DNA from: Paenibacillus pasadenensis
GTDB taxonomy: Bacteria > Bacillota > Bacilli > Paenibacillales > Paenibacillaceae
Length of the DNA: 64,000 nucleotides
Reading direction: 5' to 3'
Assembly: GCF_023715725.1 (NCBI RefSeq)
Contig: NZ_JAMBOT010000002.1
Span: 1 to 64,000, forward strand
Every line of letters begins with the position of its first letter. Positions within the stretch are counted from its first letter, which is position 1. Both the position numbers and the translations under genes were made by a program. Positions 15,985 to 24,517 of this stretch are shown here, piece after piece. Below the pieces are notes generated by a model. The model worked only from the letters and a program-made list of their open reading frames with translations, made no database searches and was not told the DNA's origin.

Positions 15985-18351
15985 GTGGACAGCAAAATTT
16001 TACACACACTTGAATACGCTAAAATTATTTATAAATTGAGCCAGCATGCGGCCACTCCGATGGGACTGCAGCTGGCGGAAAATCTGGAGCCGGATTCGCA
16101 GCTTGAAGATGTCGTGCGCTCGCTGCAAACTACCGCAGAAGCCGCGAACGCGTTCCGGCTCAAAGGAAACGCTCCGTTTCGCGGCGTCGCCGATATTCGC
16201 GCTCATCTCAAACGCGCGCTGATCGGCGGTACGCTGAACCCAGGCGAGCTTTTGGAAATCGCGCTGACCGCTAGAGGCGCGCGGCGAGTGCGCAATCATG
16301 TGCTTCATCTGCACGAGGATGAACCGATGCCGCTGCTTGCCCATCTCGCGGAAAGCATGTATCCAAGACGCGAGCTGGAGGAGGAAATTCTCGCCTGCAT
16401 TGACGAAACGGCAGAGGTGCTCGACAGCGCCAGCCCCGAGCTTGCCCGCATCCGCCGCGAGCTAAGGCAAGGTGAAGGCAAAGTTCGCGAGAAGCTGGAA
16501 ACGATGCTTCGCTCCTCTTCGGTGCAAAAGATGCTGCAGGACAGTCTCATTACGCTGCGCGGCGACCGTTATGTCATTCCGGTTAAGCAGGAATATCGCA
16601 GCCATTTTGGCGGCATTGTGCATGACCAGTCCAATTCCGGCGCTACGCTGTTCATTGAGCCAGAAGCCGTCGTAGCGATGAACAATAAACTTCGCGAAAC
16701 AAAAGCGGCCGAAGCACGCGAGATCGAGCGCATTTTGCAGAAGCTGACGGCGCAAGCGGCAAAAGCTGCGGAAGATTTGGCGATCAATCATGATTACTTG
16801 GCGCAGCTCGATTTTGCATTTGCGAAAGCTCAGCTTGCACATGAGATGAAAGCGGAGCAGCCGCGCATGAATGATGACGGCCGCATTGTGCTGAAGCGCG
16901 GTTTTCATCCGCTGCTGGAACGGGGAAAAGCAGTGCCCCTTCATTTGGAGCTCGGTCAAACACATACCGGCATTATCGTGACAGGTCCCAACACAGGAGG
17001 CAAAACAGTCGCTCTCAAAACGGTCGGCCTGCTGAGCCTGATGGCGATGTCCGGTTTGTTCGTACCGGCTGACGATGGCACGGAGCTATGCGTATTTGAT
17101 GCAATTTACGCGGATATCGGGGACGAGCAGAGCATTGAGCAAAGTCTCAGCACGTTTTCGAGCCATATGACGAACATTATTCGCATCTTGTCCAAAATGA
17201 CGCCGCGCAGCCTTATTCTGCTTGATGAGCTTGGCGCCGGTACGGATCCTGCCGAAGGCTCGGCGCTCGCGATATCGATTCTGGATCATATCCATCGCAT
17301 GGGCTGCCGCCTGCTGGCAACGACTCACTACAGCGAACTGAAGGCTTATGCTTACAACCGCAGCGGTCTGATTAATGCCAGCATGGAATTTGACGTCGCA
17401 ACACTGAGCCCGACGTACCGGCTGCTGGTCGGCGTTCCAGGACGAAGCAATGCTTTTGCAATAGCGGAGCGGCTCGGACTGGACAAGGCCATTATCCAGC
17501 AGGCGCGCGGTGAAGTGAGCGAGGACGATCTGCGGGTCGAAAATATGATTCAGTCGCTGGAACGCGACCGGCAAAGCGCGGAGCAGGAGCGCGAAGGAGC
17601 AGAGCAGCTGCGCCGAGAGCTTGAGGAGGAGCGCAGTCTCTACGAAGAGGAATTGCGCCGCTTCGAGGAACAGCGTGAGCGGCTGCTTGCCAAAGCCCAG
17701 GAAGAAGCGCGCCAAGCCGTTCAGAAGGCGCGTCGCGAAGCCGACGAGATCATTCAGGAGCTTAGACAGCTGCAGCGCGAGGAAGGTGCGGCGGTCAAGG
17801 ACCATAAGCTGACCGAAGCCCGTAAAAGGCTGGAAGAAGCCGCTCCGCAGCTGGTACGCGGCAGCAAGCCTTCCCGTGCCGCTGCATCCGAGCGTGCTAT
17901 CGAGTCGGGAGACGAGGTTAAGGTGCACAGTCTGAATCAGCGCGGCCATGTTGTTGAGCTGTCAGGCTCCGAGGCGACTGTTCAGCTTGGCATTATGAAG
18001 ATGAAAGTGAAGCTGACCGATTTGGAGCTCATCAAGCAAGCGCCAGCGCCAAAAACGCCAGCTCCTAAAGCGGCTGCAGCGACTCTGAAACGTACGCGCG
18101 ACGACAACGTAAAGATGGAATTGGATCTTCGCGGCTCCAATCTGGATGAATCCATCATTGAGGTGGATCGATTCCTGGATGAATCATTCCTTTCCGGGAT
18201 GGGACAGGTGTATATCATCCATGGCAAGGGCACCGGCGTTCTGCGCGCCGGCATTCAGGATTTTCTCCGCCGCCACAAACATGTCAAAAGTTATCGCCTG
18301 GGCAATTACGGCGAAGGCGGTGCGGGAGTGACGGTCGCGGAGCTCAAGTAA
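15985..18351 (+). CDS. mutS2: Endonuclease MutS2
   Basis: 788 residues from GTG 15985 (VDSKILHTLEYAKI, matching the family N-terminus, with GAGGAG about 12 nt upstream); the frame extends 48 codons further upstream without support. Walker A GPNTGGKT starts at residue 334 and Walker B LILLDELGAGTDPAEG follows about 75 residues later. A long Glu/Arg-rich coil (about 515-640) and a C-terminal Smr nuclease domain (LDLRGSNLDESIIEVDRFLD, IIHGKGTGVLRAGI, HGKG-type motif) complete the protein. MutS2 suppresses homologous recombination and can rescue collided ribosomes; it is not a mismatch-repair protein. Its position near zapA is conserved in Bacillota, although yshB and polX are absent here. Confidence 0.95.
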   Translation: MDSKILHTLEYAKIIYKLSQHAATPMGLQLAENLEPDSQLEDVVRSLQTTAEAANAFRLKGNAPFRGVADIRAHLKRALIGGTLNPGELLEIALTARGARRVRNHVLHLHEDEPMPLLAHLAESMYPRRELEEEILACIDETAEVLDSASPELARIRRELRQGEGKVREKLETMLRSSSVQKMLQDSLITLRGDRYVIPVKQEYRSHFGGIVHDQSNSGATLFIEPEAVVAMNNKLRETKAAEAREIERILQKLTAQAAKAAEDLAINHDYLAQLDFAFAKAQLAHEMKAEQPRMNDDGRIVLKRGFHPLLERGKAVPLHLELGQTHTGIIVTGPNTGGKTVALKTVGLLSLMAMSGLFVPADDGTELCVFDAIYADIGDEQSIEQSLSTFSSHMTNIIRILSKMTPRSLILLDELGAGTDPAEGSALAISILDHIHRMGCRLLATTHYSELKAYAYNRSGLINASMEFDVATLSPTYRLLVGVPGRSNAFAIAERLGLDKAIIQQARGEVSEDDLRVENMIQSLERDRQSAEQEREGAEQLRRELEEERSLYEEELRRFEEQRERLLAKAQEEARQAVQKARREADEIIQELRQLQREEGAAVKDHKLTEARKRLEEAAPQLVRGSKPSRAAASERAIESGDEVKVHSLNQRGHVVELSGSEATVQLGIMKMKVKLTDLELIKQAPAPKTPAPKAAAATLKRTRDDNVKMELDLRGSNLDESIIEVDRFLDESFLSGMGQVYIIHGKGTGVLRAGIQDFLRRHKHVKSYRLGNYGEGGAGVTVAELK

Positions 18352-18372
18352 TTCCCGAAAGAAGGCGAAGCG

Positions 18373-18789
18373 ATGTCTGGAATTGTAGACCAACTGCTGG
18401 ACAATGCCTATTCTTCATCGTTGATTTATGTTGCCGTGACAGTTATGGCGCTGGTATTGTTTTTGACCATTTTTGAATGGGTCACGCGTTATAAATGCTG
18501 GGATGAAATTCGCAAGGGGAATGTTTCGGTCGCCATGGCGACGGGAGGCAAAATATTCGGCATCTGCAACATTTTCCGCTTTTCCGCAGGTGCCGGGGAT
18601 TCCATTTACGAAAGCTTGCTGTGGGGAGCGTTTGGCTTCGTCATTTTGTTAATGGCTTATTTCCTATTTGAATTTTTAACGCCGGTGTTTCGCATAGACG
18701 AGGAAATTCGTAAGGATAACCGGGCTGTAGGATTAATCTCTATGATTATTTCTGTATCGGTATCCTATATCATCGGCGCTACGATTTAA
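18373..18789 (+). CDS. DUF350 family membrane protein
   Basis: 138 residues, 21 nt after mutS2, with AAAGAAGGCG before the ATG. Four hydrophobic helices are visible (about 18-37, 55-70, 76-98, 118-137), with the family-like NVSVAMATGGKIFGI between the first two and IRKDNRAVGLISMIISVSVS before the last. DUF350 proteins are small inner-membrane proteins without an assigned biochemical function. The close spacing suggests one transcript with mutS2 and the two genes that follow. Confidence 0.75.
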   Translation: MSGIVDQLLDNAYSSSLIYVAVTVMALVLFLTIFEWVTRYKCWDEIRKGNVSVAMATGGKIFGICNIFRFSAGAGDSIYESLLWGAFGFVILLMAYFLFEFLTPVFRIDEEIRKDNRAVGLISMIISVSVSYIIGATI

Positions 18790-18808
18790 TAAACGGAGGA
18801 AACAGGCA

Positions 18809-18883
18809 ATGAAATATTTATGGGGCTCGCTGGCTATATTGGCGGTTTTGTTTTTTGTGCTCGGCGTTTTATATTTAATGTAG
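18809..18883 (+). CDS. 24-residue membrane micropeptide
   Basis: ATG 18809 behind AAACGGAGGAAACAGGCA, stop TAG 18881-18883. The product starts MKYLWGSLAILAVL and ends FFVLGVLYLM: a single hydrophobic helix with a positive N-terminal Lys, so an N-in membrane orientation is expected. It sits between the DUF350 membrane protein and the zinc-ribbon gene with gaps of 19 and 46 nt, all in one direction. The strong ribosome binding site and complete hydrophobicity argue for a real small protein, possibly a partner of the DUF350 protein. Confidence 0.65.
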   Translation: MKYLWGSLAILAVLFFVLGVLYLM

Positions 18884-18929
18884 CGTGCCTGGCGATAAAG
18901 CCGGGCCGGACTTGGGAAGGAGCTGCACA

Positions 18930-19493
18930 ATGGAAAGAGAGCAGCAGGAGCGTACCGTGGACCTTTGTCCCTGGTGCGATTCCGAAATCGTATGGGATGA
19001 AGAAATCGGGCCGGAGGAGCATTGCCCCCATTGCAGCAATGAGCTTGGCGGTTATCGGACGCTGAGTTTAGGCGAGCAGGATGGCGATAAGGGCCAAGAG
19101 GAAGAGGCTATCGGCATTCGCGAGAAACAACCTGCATCGCATCATGAAGCCGACGCGGACTGGGAGGAAGAAGCGGGAGACGATACCGGCTGGGCTGGTG
19201 CGGGACGTTCCCAATCTTGGCTCAGAGCCGACGAGAAGGTGCAGCGCATTCTTGACGATCAAGAGGAAATGCCGGAATGCCCTTCGTGCCGCGAATTCAT
19301 GCTTCATGGAGGGACAAGCCTGCTTGGAGCCGGTGCGTTTGAACCGGCCGTTCCGCCTTCGTTGAAAAAGGCGCTGCTTCCGGCAACCGTTAAGCTGCAG
19401 CTGTACGTATGTCCGAGCTGCCACGAGGTTTCGACCAAACTTGATTTTGCATCCCGCTCCCATATGGCCGAGGTGCTGGATCAAGAAGATTAA
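18930..19493 (+). CDS. Zinc-ribbon protein of unknown function
   Basis: 187 residues from ATG 18930 (GGGAAGGAGCTGCACA upstream). Three CxxC pairs near the termini form likely zinc sites: CPWC at about 12 and CPHC at about 31 make one ribbon; CPSC at about 112 and CPSC near 168 make another. Between them is an acidic, low-complexity stretch (GEQDGDKGQEEEAIG, DADWEEEAGDDTG). No enzyme motif. Conserved-looking but unrecognised; probably a soluble cytoplasmic protein. Last gene of the mutS2 group; a terminator follows. Confidence 0.75.
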   Translation: MEREQQERTVDLCPWCDSEIVWDEEIGPEEHCPHCSNELGGYRTLSLGEQDGDKGQEEEAIGIREKQPASHHEADADWEEEAGDDTGWAGAGRSQSWLRADEKVQRILDDQEEMPECPSCREFMLHGGTSLLGAGAFEPAVPPSLKKALLPATVKLQLYVCPSCHEVSTKLDFASRSHMAEVLDQED

Positions 19494-19509
19494 TGGTAAA
19501 TTTCCTAAG

Positions 19510-19545
19510 CCTGCGCAGCGTCGTTTGACGCCGTGCAGGTTTTTT
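19510..19545 (+). terminator. Terminator after the zinc-ribbon gene
   Basis: Stem CCTGCGCAGCGTCG with its partner ACGCCGTGCAGG (one mismatch/bulge) followed by six T. Confidence 0.75.
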
Positions 19546-19670
19546 AGTTGATTAAATGGACTTTTAGCTTATTCAAAAGCATCGTCCAATCGGTTGTATT
19601 AGCTCCGTTGATGCGAATGACTTTTCCATCGTATTGCTGCAGCTTTGCTACAAAGCTTTCACGGTTTCAC
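19544..19670 (-). pseudogene. Small minus-strand gene broken by one base
   Basis: A frame on the minus strand reads NRESFVAKLQQYDGKVIRIN, then GANTTDWTMLLNKLKVHLIN and TAA (19544-19546), but has no start codon. A GGAGG ribosome binding site and GTG at 19668-19670 are exactly one base out of phase: removing one A from the AAA at 19665-19667 gives a 41-residue protein beginning VNRESF. The sequence looks like a genuine small protein (charged beta/alpha pattern), but I do not recognise it. Either a recent frameshift or a base-call error in a homopolymer, like the one in pxpA. Confidence 0.45.
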
Positions 19671-19751
19671 AATCGTTCCTCCATCCCAATTGTTTCCTGC
19701 GGCATTCCTTTTCCCGTTTCTGGGCAACCTGTGCCGATGGAGGTGTCGCCT

Positions 19752-20990
19752 GTGAGAAGCGAACAAGCGCTCCGCCATCCTTCGCGGATGGGCGCGCTGC
19801 GCGGGCAGCCGCTGCTGCTGCTTGCCGTGCTTACGATGTTTAACAGCGCCAATGCGCTATCAGGAGTATTCATTCCAGTTTATCTGTTCAAAGCCCAACA
19901 ATCCTACGTTTTAATCGGCTGGTACTCGCTGCTTCAGTACGCTGCTGGCGGACTTACCGTATGGATCGCTGGAGCATGGGTGAAAAAGAAGGGACTTGTT
20001 CATTCACTCCGCGCCGGTCTTGCGCTGTCGGGTATTTTTTATTTATGCGTACTGCTGCTTGGTATAAAAGCGGCCGCTTGGGCGGCGCCGCTGGGTCTGT
20101 TGAGCGGAATTGCGAGCGGCTTTTTTTGGCTGGCGTACAATGTGCTTTATTTTGAAATCACGGAAAAAGACAATCGGGACGCTTACAACGGGATGGCTGG
20201 AATGATGGCATCGGCCGTCGGCATGGCCGCTCCTTTTTTGTCAGGTCTTATTATTGGCATGAGCCGGGGCAATTCCGGGTACACGATTATTTTCAGCCTG
20301 TCGTTAGCCCTGTTTACGGCAGCAGCCTGGACCAGCGCTGGCATTCGCAAGCGAGCTCCGCAAGGCAGCTACAAATGGAGCTTTCCTGTGCAAGAACTGC
20401 GCGATTGCGGCAGCCCTTGGCGGGTATTTTCACCGGCGATCGTGCTGCAAGGCGTGCGGGACGGGGTGTTTTTATTTGTGCTTGGTTTGGCGGTGTATGC
20501 CGCAACCGGTGAGGAGCAAAAGGTGGGCACCTTTTACCTCGTTTCTTCACTTGCCGCGATGGCTGCATTTTGGATATGCGGCCGCTGGCTGAAGCCTTCC
20601 CGCCGCAAAACAGCAATGCTTGCCGGGACATTGTTGCTGGCGGGAGCCGTAGCTCCGCTGCTCGGGGGAATGAGCTATTTTAATCTCATGCTGCTTGGCA
20701 TCGGCACCTCGTTATTTGCGCCGCTTTATATGATTCCGATGACTTCGTCGGTGTTTGATCTGATGGGACGCAACGATGAGGCGGTGAAAAACAGGGTCGA
20801 GCTGACAGTGCTGCGCGAGGCTGCGCTTACGCTGGGCCGTCTTGCCGGGACGGGGGCGTTTTTGTTTATCGCTGCGGGGACAGCCGCCGGAGAGCGAAGC
20901 TTTGCATGGCTGCTGCTTGCGCTAGGCTCAGCTCCGATTGCGGGCTGGTGGTGGATCCGAAACAAGCTTAACACCAAAACAAAAAACTGA
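19752..20990 (+). CDS. Major facilitator superfamily transporter
   Basis: 412 residues from GTG 19752, chosen because GGAGGTG lies at 19739-19745; earlier in-frame starts have no ribosome binding site and give a non-hydrophobic leader. About 11-12 hydrophobic helices are visible, with charged loops such as VKKKGLVHSLRAG between helices 2 and 3 and NDEAVKNRVELTVLREAALTLGRLAG late in the protein. The length fits an MFS permease. Substrate cannot be told. It is convergent with cotH (27-nt gap). Confidence 0.78.
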   Translation: MRSEQALRHPSRMGALRGQPLLLLAVLTMFNSANALSGVFIPVYLFKAQQSYVLIGWYSLLQYAAGGLTVWIAGAWVKKKGLVHSLRAGLALSGIFYLCVLLLGIKAAAWAAPLGLLSGIASGFFWLAYNVLYFEITEKDNRDAYNGMAGMMASAVGMAAPFLSGLIIGMSRGNSGYTIIFSLSLALFTAAAWTSAGIRKRAPQGSYKWSFPVQELRDCGSPWRVFSPAIVLQGVRDGVFLFVLGLAVYAATGEEQKVGTFYLVSSLAAMAAFWICGRWLKPSRRKTAMLAGTLLLAGAVAPLLGGMSYFNLMLLGIGTSLFAPLYMIPMTSSVFDLMGRNDEAVKNRVELTVLREAALTLGRLAGTGAFLFIAAGTAAGERSFAWLLLALGSAPIAGWWWIRNKLNTKTKN

Positions 20991-21017
20991 ACCTGGAAGG
21001 AATGGAAGCATTTACTT

Positions 21018-22133
21018 TCAAAAGTCCGTTGCTCTGGATCGGAGCGTTTCGGCTGAGGGAAGAGCGCCGGGCCATTTTTGCAGCTCATGCCAAGCGTTCA
21101 GCTTCCTGAGCTCCATGAATTCGCGGATGAAATCCGCCTCGCCGCTAAAAAGACTTTTGGTTGCGGAACGGCTTGTATCCAGCCGGACCGCTGCAGATAG
21201 TGAGCTAAAAAGCTCATCAATAACCGGACCGAGCCGCTCCTCCGTAAAAATCTCGTCGAGAAGCTGCTCCAGCAAAAGGGCATAATCCCGTTTTAAATCC
21301 GGAAATTGCAGCAGCCTGCGGGTTAACCCATTGTAACCTTGGATGCGCACCGTATCGGCTTTGCACGGCTTGCCGTAACAGTTGCGGCCCCATGTGCCTT
21401 CGTAGTCCCAGGGCAGAATGCCGTAAGTGCGATCATTGGCATTTTCATACAGGGCGTAATTTTGCTCAAAGCCGTCAAAATTCCCTGTCAGAACAACGCC
21501 GGCCAGCCAGCGGAAATAAGCGGGGATATCGATGTGCTCCTCAAGCAGCTCGCGAAGCTTATCGTCCCTCTGACGATGAATGCCGCGAATAAACGCGCAA
21601 AGCCGGGGCAGCGTATCGCCGTCGCCTTCCATAAATTCATACCCGTCTGAAAAATCCCGCTTGCGCCTGCCGGTATCGGAATGGGTAGCTTCAAAATTGG
21701 CGCTGTCATTAGCCGCATAGAGAAGCGATTGATAAGGAATGTCGCGCAGCGCGAAAAAACGCGAGTTTACAGCCTCGATTTCAAGATAGAGGCCCATTGG
21801 AGTGCCGTTGATATCGACCCAAACGTGCCTCGTGCGGGGGGCGGGAACGCCGATCTGTTCCATGAACCGGAATGACAAAGCGTTGCGGATCATTGAGGGA
21901 TCGTCGGATTCTGCATTCAAATGCAGCACCAGGCCGCTATCGAGCCGAATTTCGTACGATTTTTTCGGATATTCTCTCGTATGGCCGCCGCGGTAGCGGA
22001 TGCGCGCCCCGGTTGTCATTCCTCCGGCCGTCAACTGAATCGGCACGAATTTACGGCTCCATGCGTCTTTGGCCAGCTCAGCTTGGCTTCCGGCGCTTAT
22101 GAGAATTGATCTGACCGGAAGTCCGGCTCTCAT
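21018..22133 (-). CDS. cotH: CotH-type spore coat protein kinase
   Basis: 371 residues from ATG 22133 with GGGGGCG upstream. CotH family landmarks: ARIRYRGGHTREYPKKSYEIRL near residue 43 (RxRG and KKSY motifs), FRFMEQIGVPAPRTRHVWVDING, GLYLEIEAVNSRF, YEFMEGDGD, and the D-rich NFDGFEQNYALYEN ... ILPWDYEGTWGRN segment that carries catalytic Asp residues. CotH kinases phosphorylate spore-coat proteins (CotB/CotG in Bacillus). Near other coat-type genes (22354-23771), divergently arranged. Confidence 0.85.
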   Translation of the reverse strand: MRAGLPVRSILISAGSQAELAKDAWSRKFVPIQLTAGGMTTGARIRYRGGHTREYPKKSYEIRLDSGLVLHLNAESDDPSMIRNALSFRFMEQIGVPAPRTRHVWVDINGTPMGLYLEIEAVNSRFFALRDIPYQSLLYAANDSANFEATHSDTGRRKRDFSDGYEFMEGDGDTLPRLCAFIRGIHRQRDDKLRELLEEHIDIPAYFRWLAGVVLTGNFDGFEQNYALYENANDRTYGILPWDYEGTWGRNCYGKPCKADTVRIQGYNGLTRRLLQFPDLKRDYALLLEQLLDEIFTEERLGPVIDELFSSLSAAVRLDTSRSATKSLFSGEADFIREFMELRKLNAWHELQKWPGALPSAETLRSRATDF

Positions 22134-22353
22134 CGTATCCGCCCCCTATCCCTCTTCGCCAGGCGATTGCCTATGCGATACGATATTCCGCAAGGGCCCG
22201 GTTGGTTCGGAATTGCAGCGGTGCAAACGTCGGCGGCATCTCCCCATACGGGCCGAAGACAGGCCGCATACAATGCAGAACATGCAGATCAGGAGGCAAA
22301 CGGCATTAAATCTCGATGCAGGAGATGCGCCGGTGTTCGGAGGGAGATTAACG

Positions 22354-23028
22354 TTGGAAGCGGGAAACAGCTGGTTTGGCAGGTCGGTCATGATTCAATT
22401 GGACGGATGGGAAATGGAAGCGACAGTGGAGGCGCGCTTGAAGGATATGCTTGTCGTAAGGGAGCGGGCGAAAGGCAGAATCGTTTACATTCCATGGCAC
22501 CAGGTAAGAGGTGTAAAAGCATACCCGTCCGCTGATGGGGCAGCGATGGCGAGCGGCAGCGGTTTGGCTGAGGCACACAAGGCGGAAATAGTTCCGAACG
22601 GATACCGTGCAATGCTGCAAGGGGTAAAAGGCAGCTATTCCGAGGTCCGATTATCACGGCTGCATGTACTGCACGGGTATTTAGCTGGTGTCATGAATGA
22701 CTTTTCGATATTTTGTACCCCGCTTCATGGCGCTGTGTTGATTCCGATGCATCATTTGCAGGCCTTATCTCCCTATTTTCCGGGGACGGCGCCTTACCGG
22801 CTTGGACAGGAGCAGTTTCCTCTTCGTCCGCTCACGCTTGGGCTCGCCCGTAATTTTGAGCAGCAGCTGGAAAGGCTTGAAGGCGAAATGGCCGTAATTT
22901 GCCGCGGCGGATTGCCGGATTGCTCCGGCGTTGTAGGACCGTCCAAGGATGGAATGATGACGATGACGGAGGCGGACGGACAGGAGATTCTGCTTCCCGT
23001 TTCCGCTATTCATGCGCTGTTTATTTGA
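22354..23028 (+). CDS. Triple LSm-like repeat protein (DUF2642-like)
   Basis: 224 residues from TTG 22354, selected for GGAGGGA at 22339-22345; an ATG at 22273 lacks a ribosome binding site. Three internal repeats end alike: IVYIPWHQVRGV, AVLIPMHHLQAL and EILLPVSAIHAL, each preceded by a short beta-rich segment with a G-x-V/M-x-I/V start (FGRSVMIQLDGWEMEATV in repeat 1). This pattern is like the small-barrel DUF2642 family often found with spore-coat genes. No signal peptide. Between cotH and two CotF-like genes, it is likely a spore-associated protein; function unknown. Confidence 0.6.
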   Translation: MEAGNSWFGRSVMIQLDGWEMEATVEARLKDMLVVRERAKGRIVYIPWHQVRGVKAYPSADGAAMASGSGLAEAHKAEIVPNGYRAMLQGVKGSYSEVRLSRLHVLHGYLAGVMNDFSIFCTPLHGAVLIPMHHLQALSPYFPGTAPYRLGQEQFPLRPLTLGLARNFEQQLERLEGEMAVICRGGLPDCSGVVGPSKDGMMTMTEADGQEILLPVSAIHALFI

Positions 23029-23128
23029 TGCTGGGGAGCTGAAAGCGCTTCTCCGCTTACATATTAGAGTCTGCCTTGGGCATCCTACCCTTTGGCAACT
23101 TAATCTCATTTCCAGGGAGGCACCATCC

Positions 23129-23353
23129 ATGCTGCAGCCGATTTCCGGTAAAGAATTGGAGTACATTGCGGACTCTATGTCCAATGAAGATCTGTTAATG
23201 AAGCAATGCGCTTGTGCGGCCACGAGCATCAGCGATGCCGGCTTAAGCCAGCTGCTATCCAATATGGTTAAAACCCATCAGCAGAACTACACAACGCTGA
23301 TGAATTCGCTCAACCAGCATCAGCAGCTTGCTCCGACGGCTCCACAAAACTAA
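23129..23353 (+). CDS. Small spore-coat-like protein
   Basis: 74 residues from ATG 23129 behind CAGGGAGG; the frame is open upstream but without support. The sequence is helical: LQPISGKELEYIADSMSNED, then LLMKQCACAATSISDAGLSQ. It is reminiscent of short CotF-related coat proteins that pair with a longer CotF-like protein, which is exactly the next gene. Polar Gln/Asn-rich tail. Likely expressed late in sporulation, inferred from neighbours. Confidence 0.65.
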   Translation: MLQPISGKELEYIADSMSNEDLLMKQCACAATSISDAGLSQLLSNMVKTHQQNYTTLMNSLNQHQQLAPTAPQN

Positions 23354-23378
23354 CCATACCGAATAGGAGGCTTAACCG

Positions 23379-23771
23379 ATGAATCAGCAAAACGGAATGC
23401 AGCTGCCTAAACTTCCCGACGCAGACTGGGCATACACGGTGCTTTCTGATCTGAAACGTGTTGTGCGTGAATACGCGACAGCAGCTACGGAATCTACCTG
23501 CCCGGATGTGCGCAGCATGTTCACGGATTTGATGAACAGCAGCTTGAAGATGCAGGGCGATCTTTACAACGCAATGCAGTCGGCCAATATGTACGATACC
23601 TCTTCTCCGGTGCTCCGTCAGGAGATCCAGAAGCAAATCGGCACGTATACGCAGACGCAGCAGCAGACGCAGCAATTCATTCAGCAGCGGATGAGCGGTA
23701 TGAATAGCGGACAGGCGCAGCCGTTTATGGGGCAAAACCAGCAGCAACCGCAATCGCCGATGTACAACTAA
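23379..23771 (+). CDS. CotF-family spore coat protein
   Basis: 130 residues, 25 nt downstream of the previous gene, with TAGGAGG before the ATG. The N-terminal half (YTVLSDLKRVVREYATAATE, then STCPDVRSMFTDLMNSSLKM) has the four-helix, ferritin-like pattern of CotF proteins; the C-terminal third is Gln/Asn/Met-rich and ends PQSPMYN. Such proteins are structural coat components. Forms a two-gene unit with the 74-residue protein and ends at a good terminator. Confidence 0.75.
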   Translation: MNQQNGMQLPKLPDADWAYTVLSDLKRVVREYATAATESTCPDVRSMFTDLMNSSLKMQGDLYNAMQSANMYDTSSPVLRQEIQKQIGTYTQTQQQTQQFIQQRMSGMNSGQAQPFMGQNQQQPQSPMYN

Positions 23772-23784
23772 ACGACAGAACAGG

Positions 23785-23809
23785 GCCGGATGCCTGCATC
23801 CGGCTTTTT
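23785..23809 (+). terminator. Terminator after the CotF-like pair
   Basis: GCCGGATGC-CT-GCATCCGGC perfect stem (23785-23804) followed by a T run to 23809. Confidence 0.85.
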
Positions 23810-23954
23810 GTGCTTACATAGATCATTGTTTAATTTTGATAGGGGAGCAGACTCTTTTTTGCGGGATTTAAGGGAGAGCGGCGATGGAATCCCGCTGCCC
23901 GGCCCGCAGGACGCGGAGAAGCGCGGCCTTTCCCGATTTCGCTTTCCAAACAAC

Positions 23955-23983
23955 TTGTTTACGTTGTAAAATGTTCTTTATAC
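23955..23983 (+). promoter_or_regulatory. Possible promoter of the Lrp/AsnC-aminotransferase pair
   Basis: TTGTTT (23955-23960), 17-bp spacer, TTATAC (23978-23983), 28 nt before the regulator gene. The -10 is weak. Confidence 0.3.
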
Positions 23984-24010
23984 CGCTTCAGGAAGGGAGT
24001 TATAACGACG

Positions 24011-24502
24011 ATGGATGATAAGAAACTCAAGGTGCTCGAACTGCTGAAGGAAGACGCGCGCAGGAGCCCGCAACTGATCGCAACAATGCTCGGACAACCG
24101 CAGAATGAGGTGGAGCAAGCGATCGCGGAGCTGGAACAGGAGCACGTCATCGTCAAATACGCGCCCGTAATTAACTGGAGCAAAGTAGACGACCAGAAGG
24201 TAACCGCGTTAATTGAGGTTCAAATTACACCGGAACGGGGACGCGGCTTTGAGGGCATTGCTGAGCGAATTTACCTGTATCCGGAAGTAAAGAGCGTTTA
24301 TTTGATGTCCGGAGCCTACGATTTGCTCGTTGAAGTGGAAGGACGCACGCTCAACGAGGTCGCCAATTTTGTATCCAGCAAGCTTTCTCCGATCGACTCC
24401 GTGCTGTCGACAAAAACCTTCTTCATTTTGAAGAAATATAAGCAGGACGGCATTATCCTGGAAGAAAAAGAAGGCGATCAGCGGCTGCTGGTTACGCCAT
24501 AA
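24011..24502 (+). CDS. alaR: Lrp/AsnC family transcriptional regulator (AlaR-like)
   Basis: 163 residues; AGGAAGGGAG precedes the ATG. An N-terminal winged helix (LKVLELLKEDARRSPQLIAT, then QPQNEVEQAIAELEQEHVIV) is followed by the RAM/ligand-binding domain (ALIEVQITPERGRGFEGIAE, VYLMSGAYDLLVEVEGRTLN). It is directly followed by a class I aminotransferase, the same arrangement as alaR-alaT (yugG-yugH) in B. subtilis, where the regulator activates alanine aminotransferase. The symbol rests on that synteny and family match. Confidence 0.8.
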   Translation: MDDKKLKVLELLKEDARRSPQLIATMLGQPQNEVEQAIAELEQEHVIVKYAPVINWSKVDDQKVTALIEVQITPERGRGFEGIAERIYLYPEVKSVYLMSGAYDLLVEVEGRTLNEVANFVSSKLSPIDSVLSTKTFFILKKYKQDGIILEEKEGDQRLLVTP

Positions 24503-24517
24503 TGTGGGTGAGCCGAC

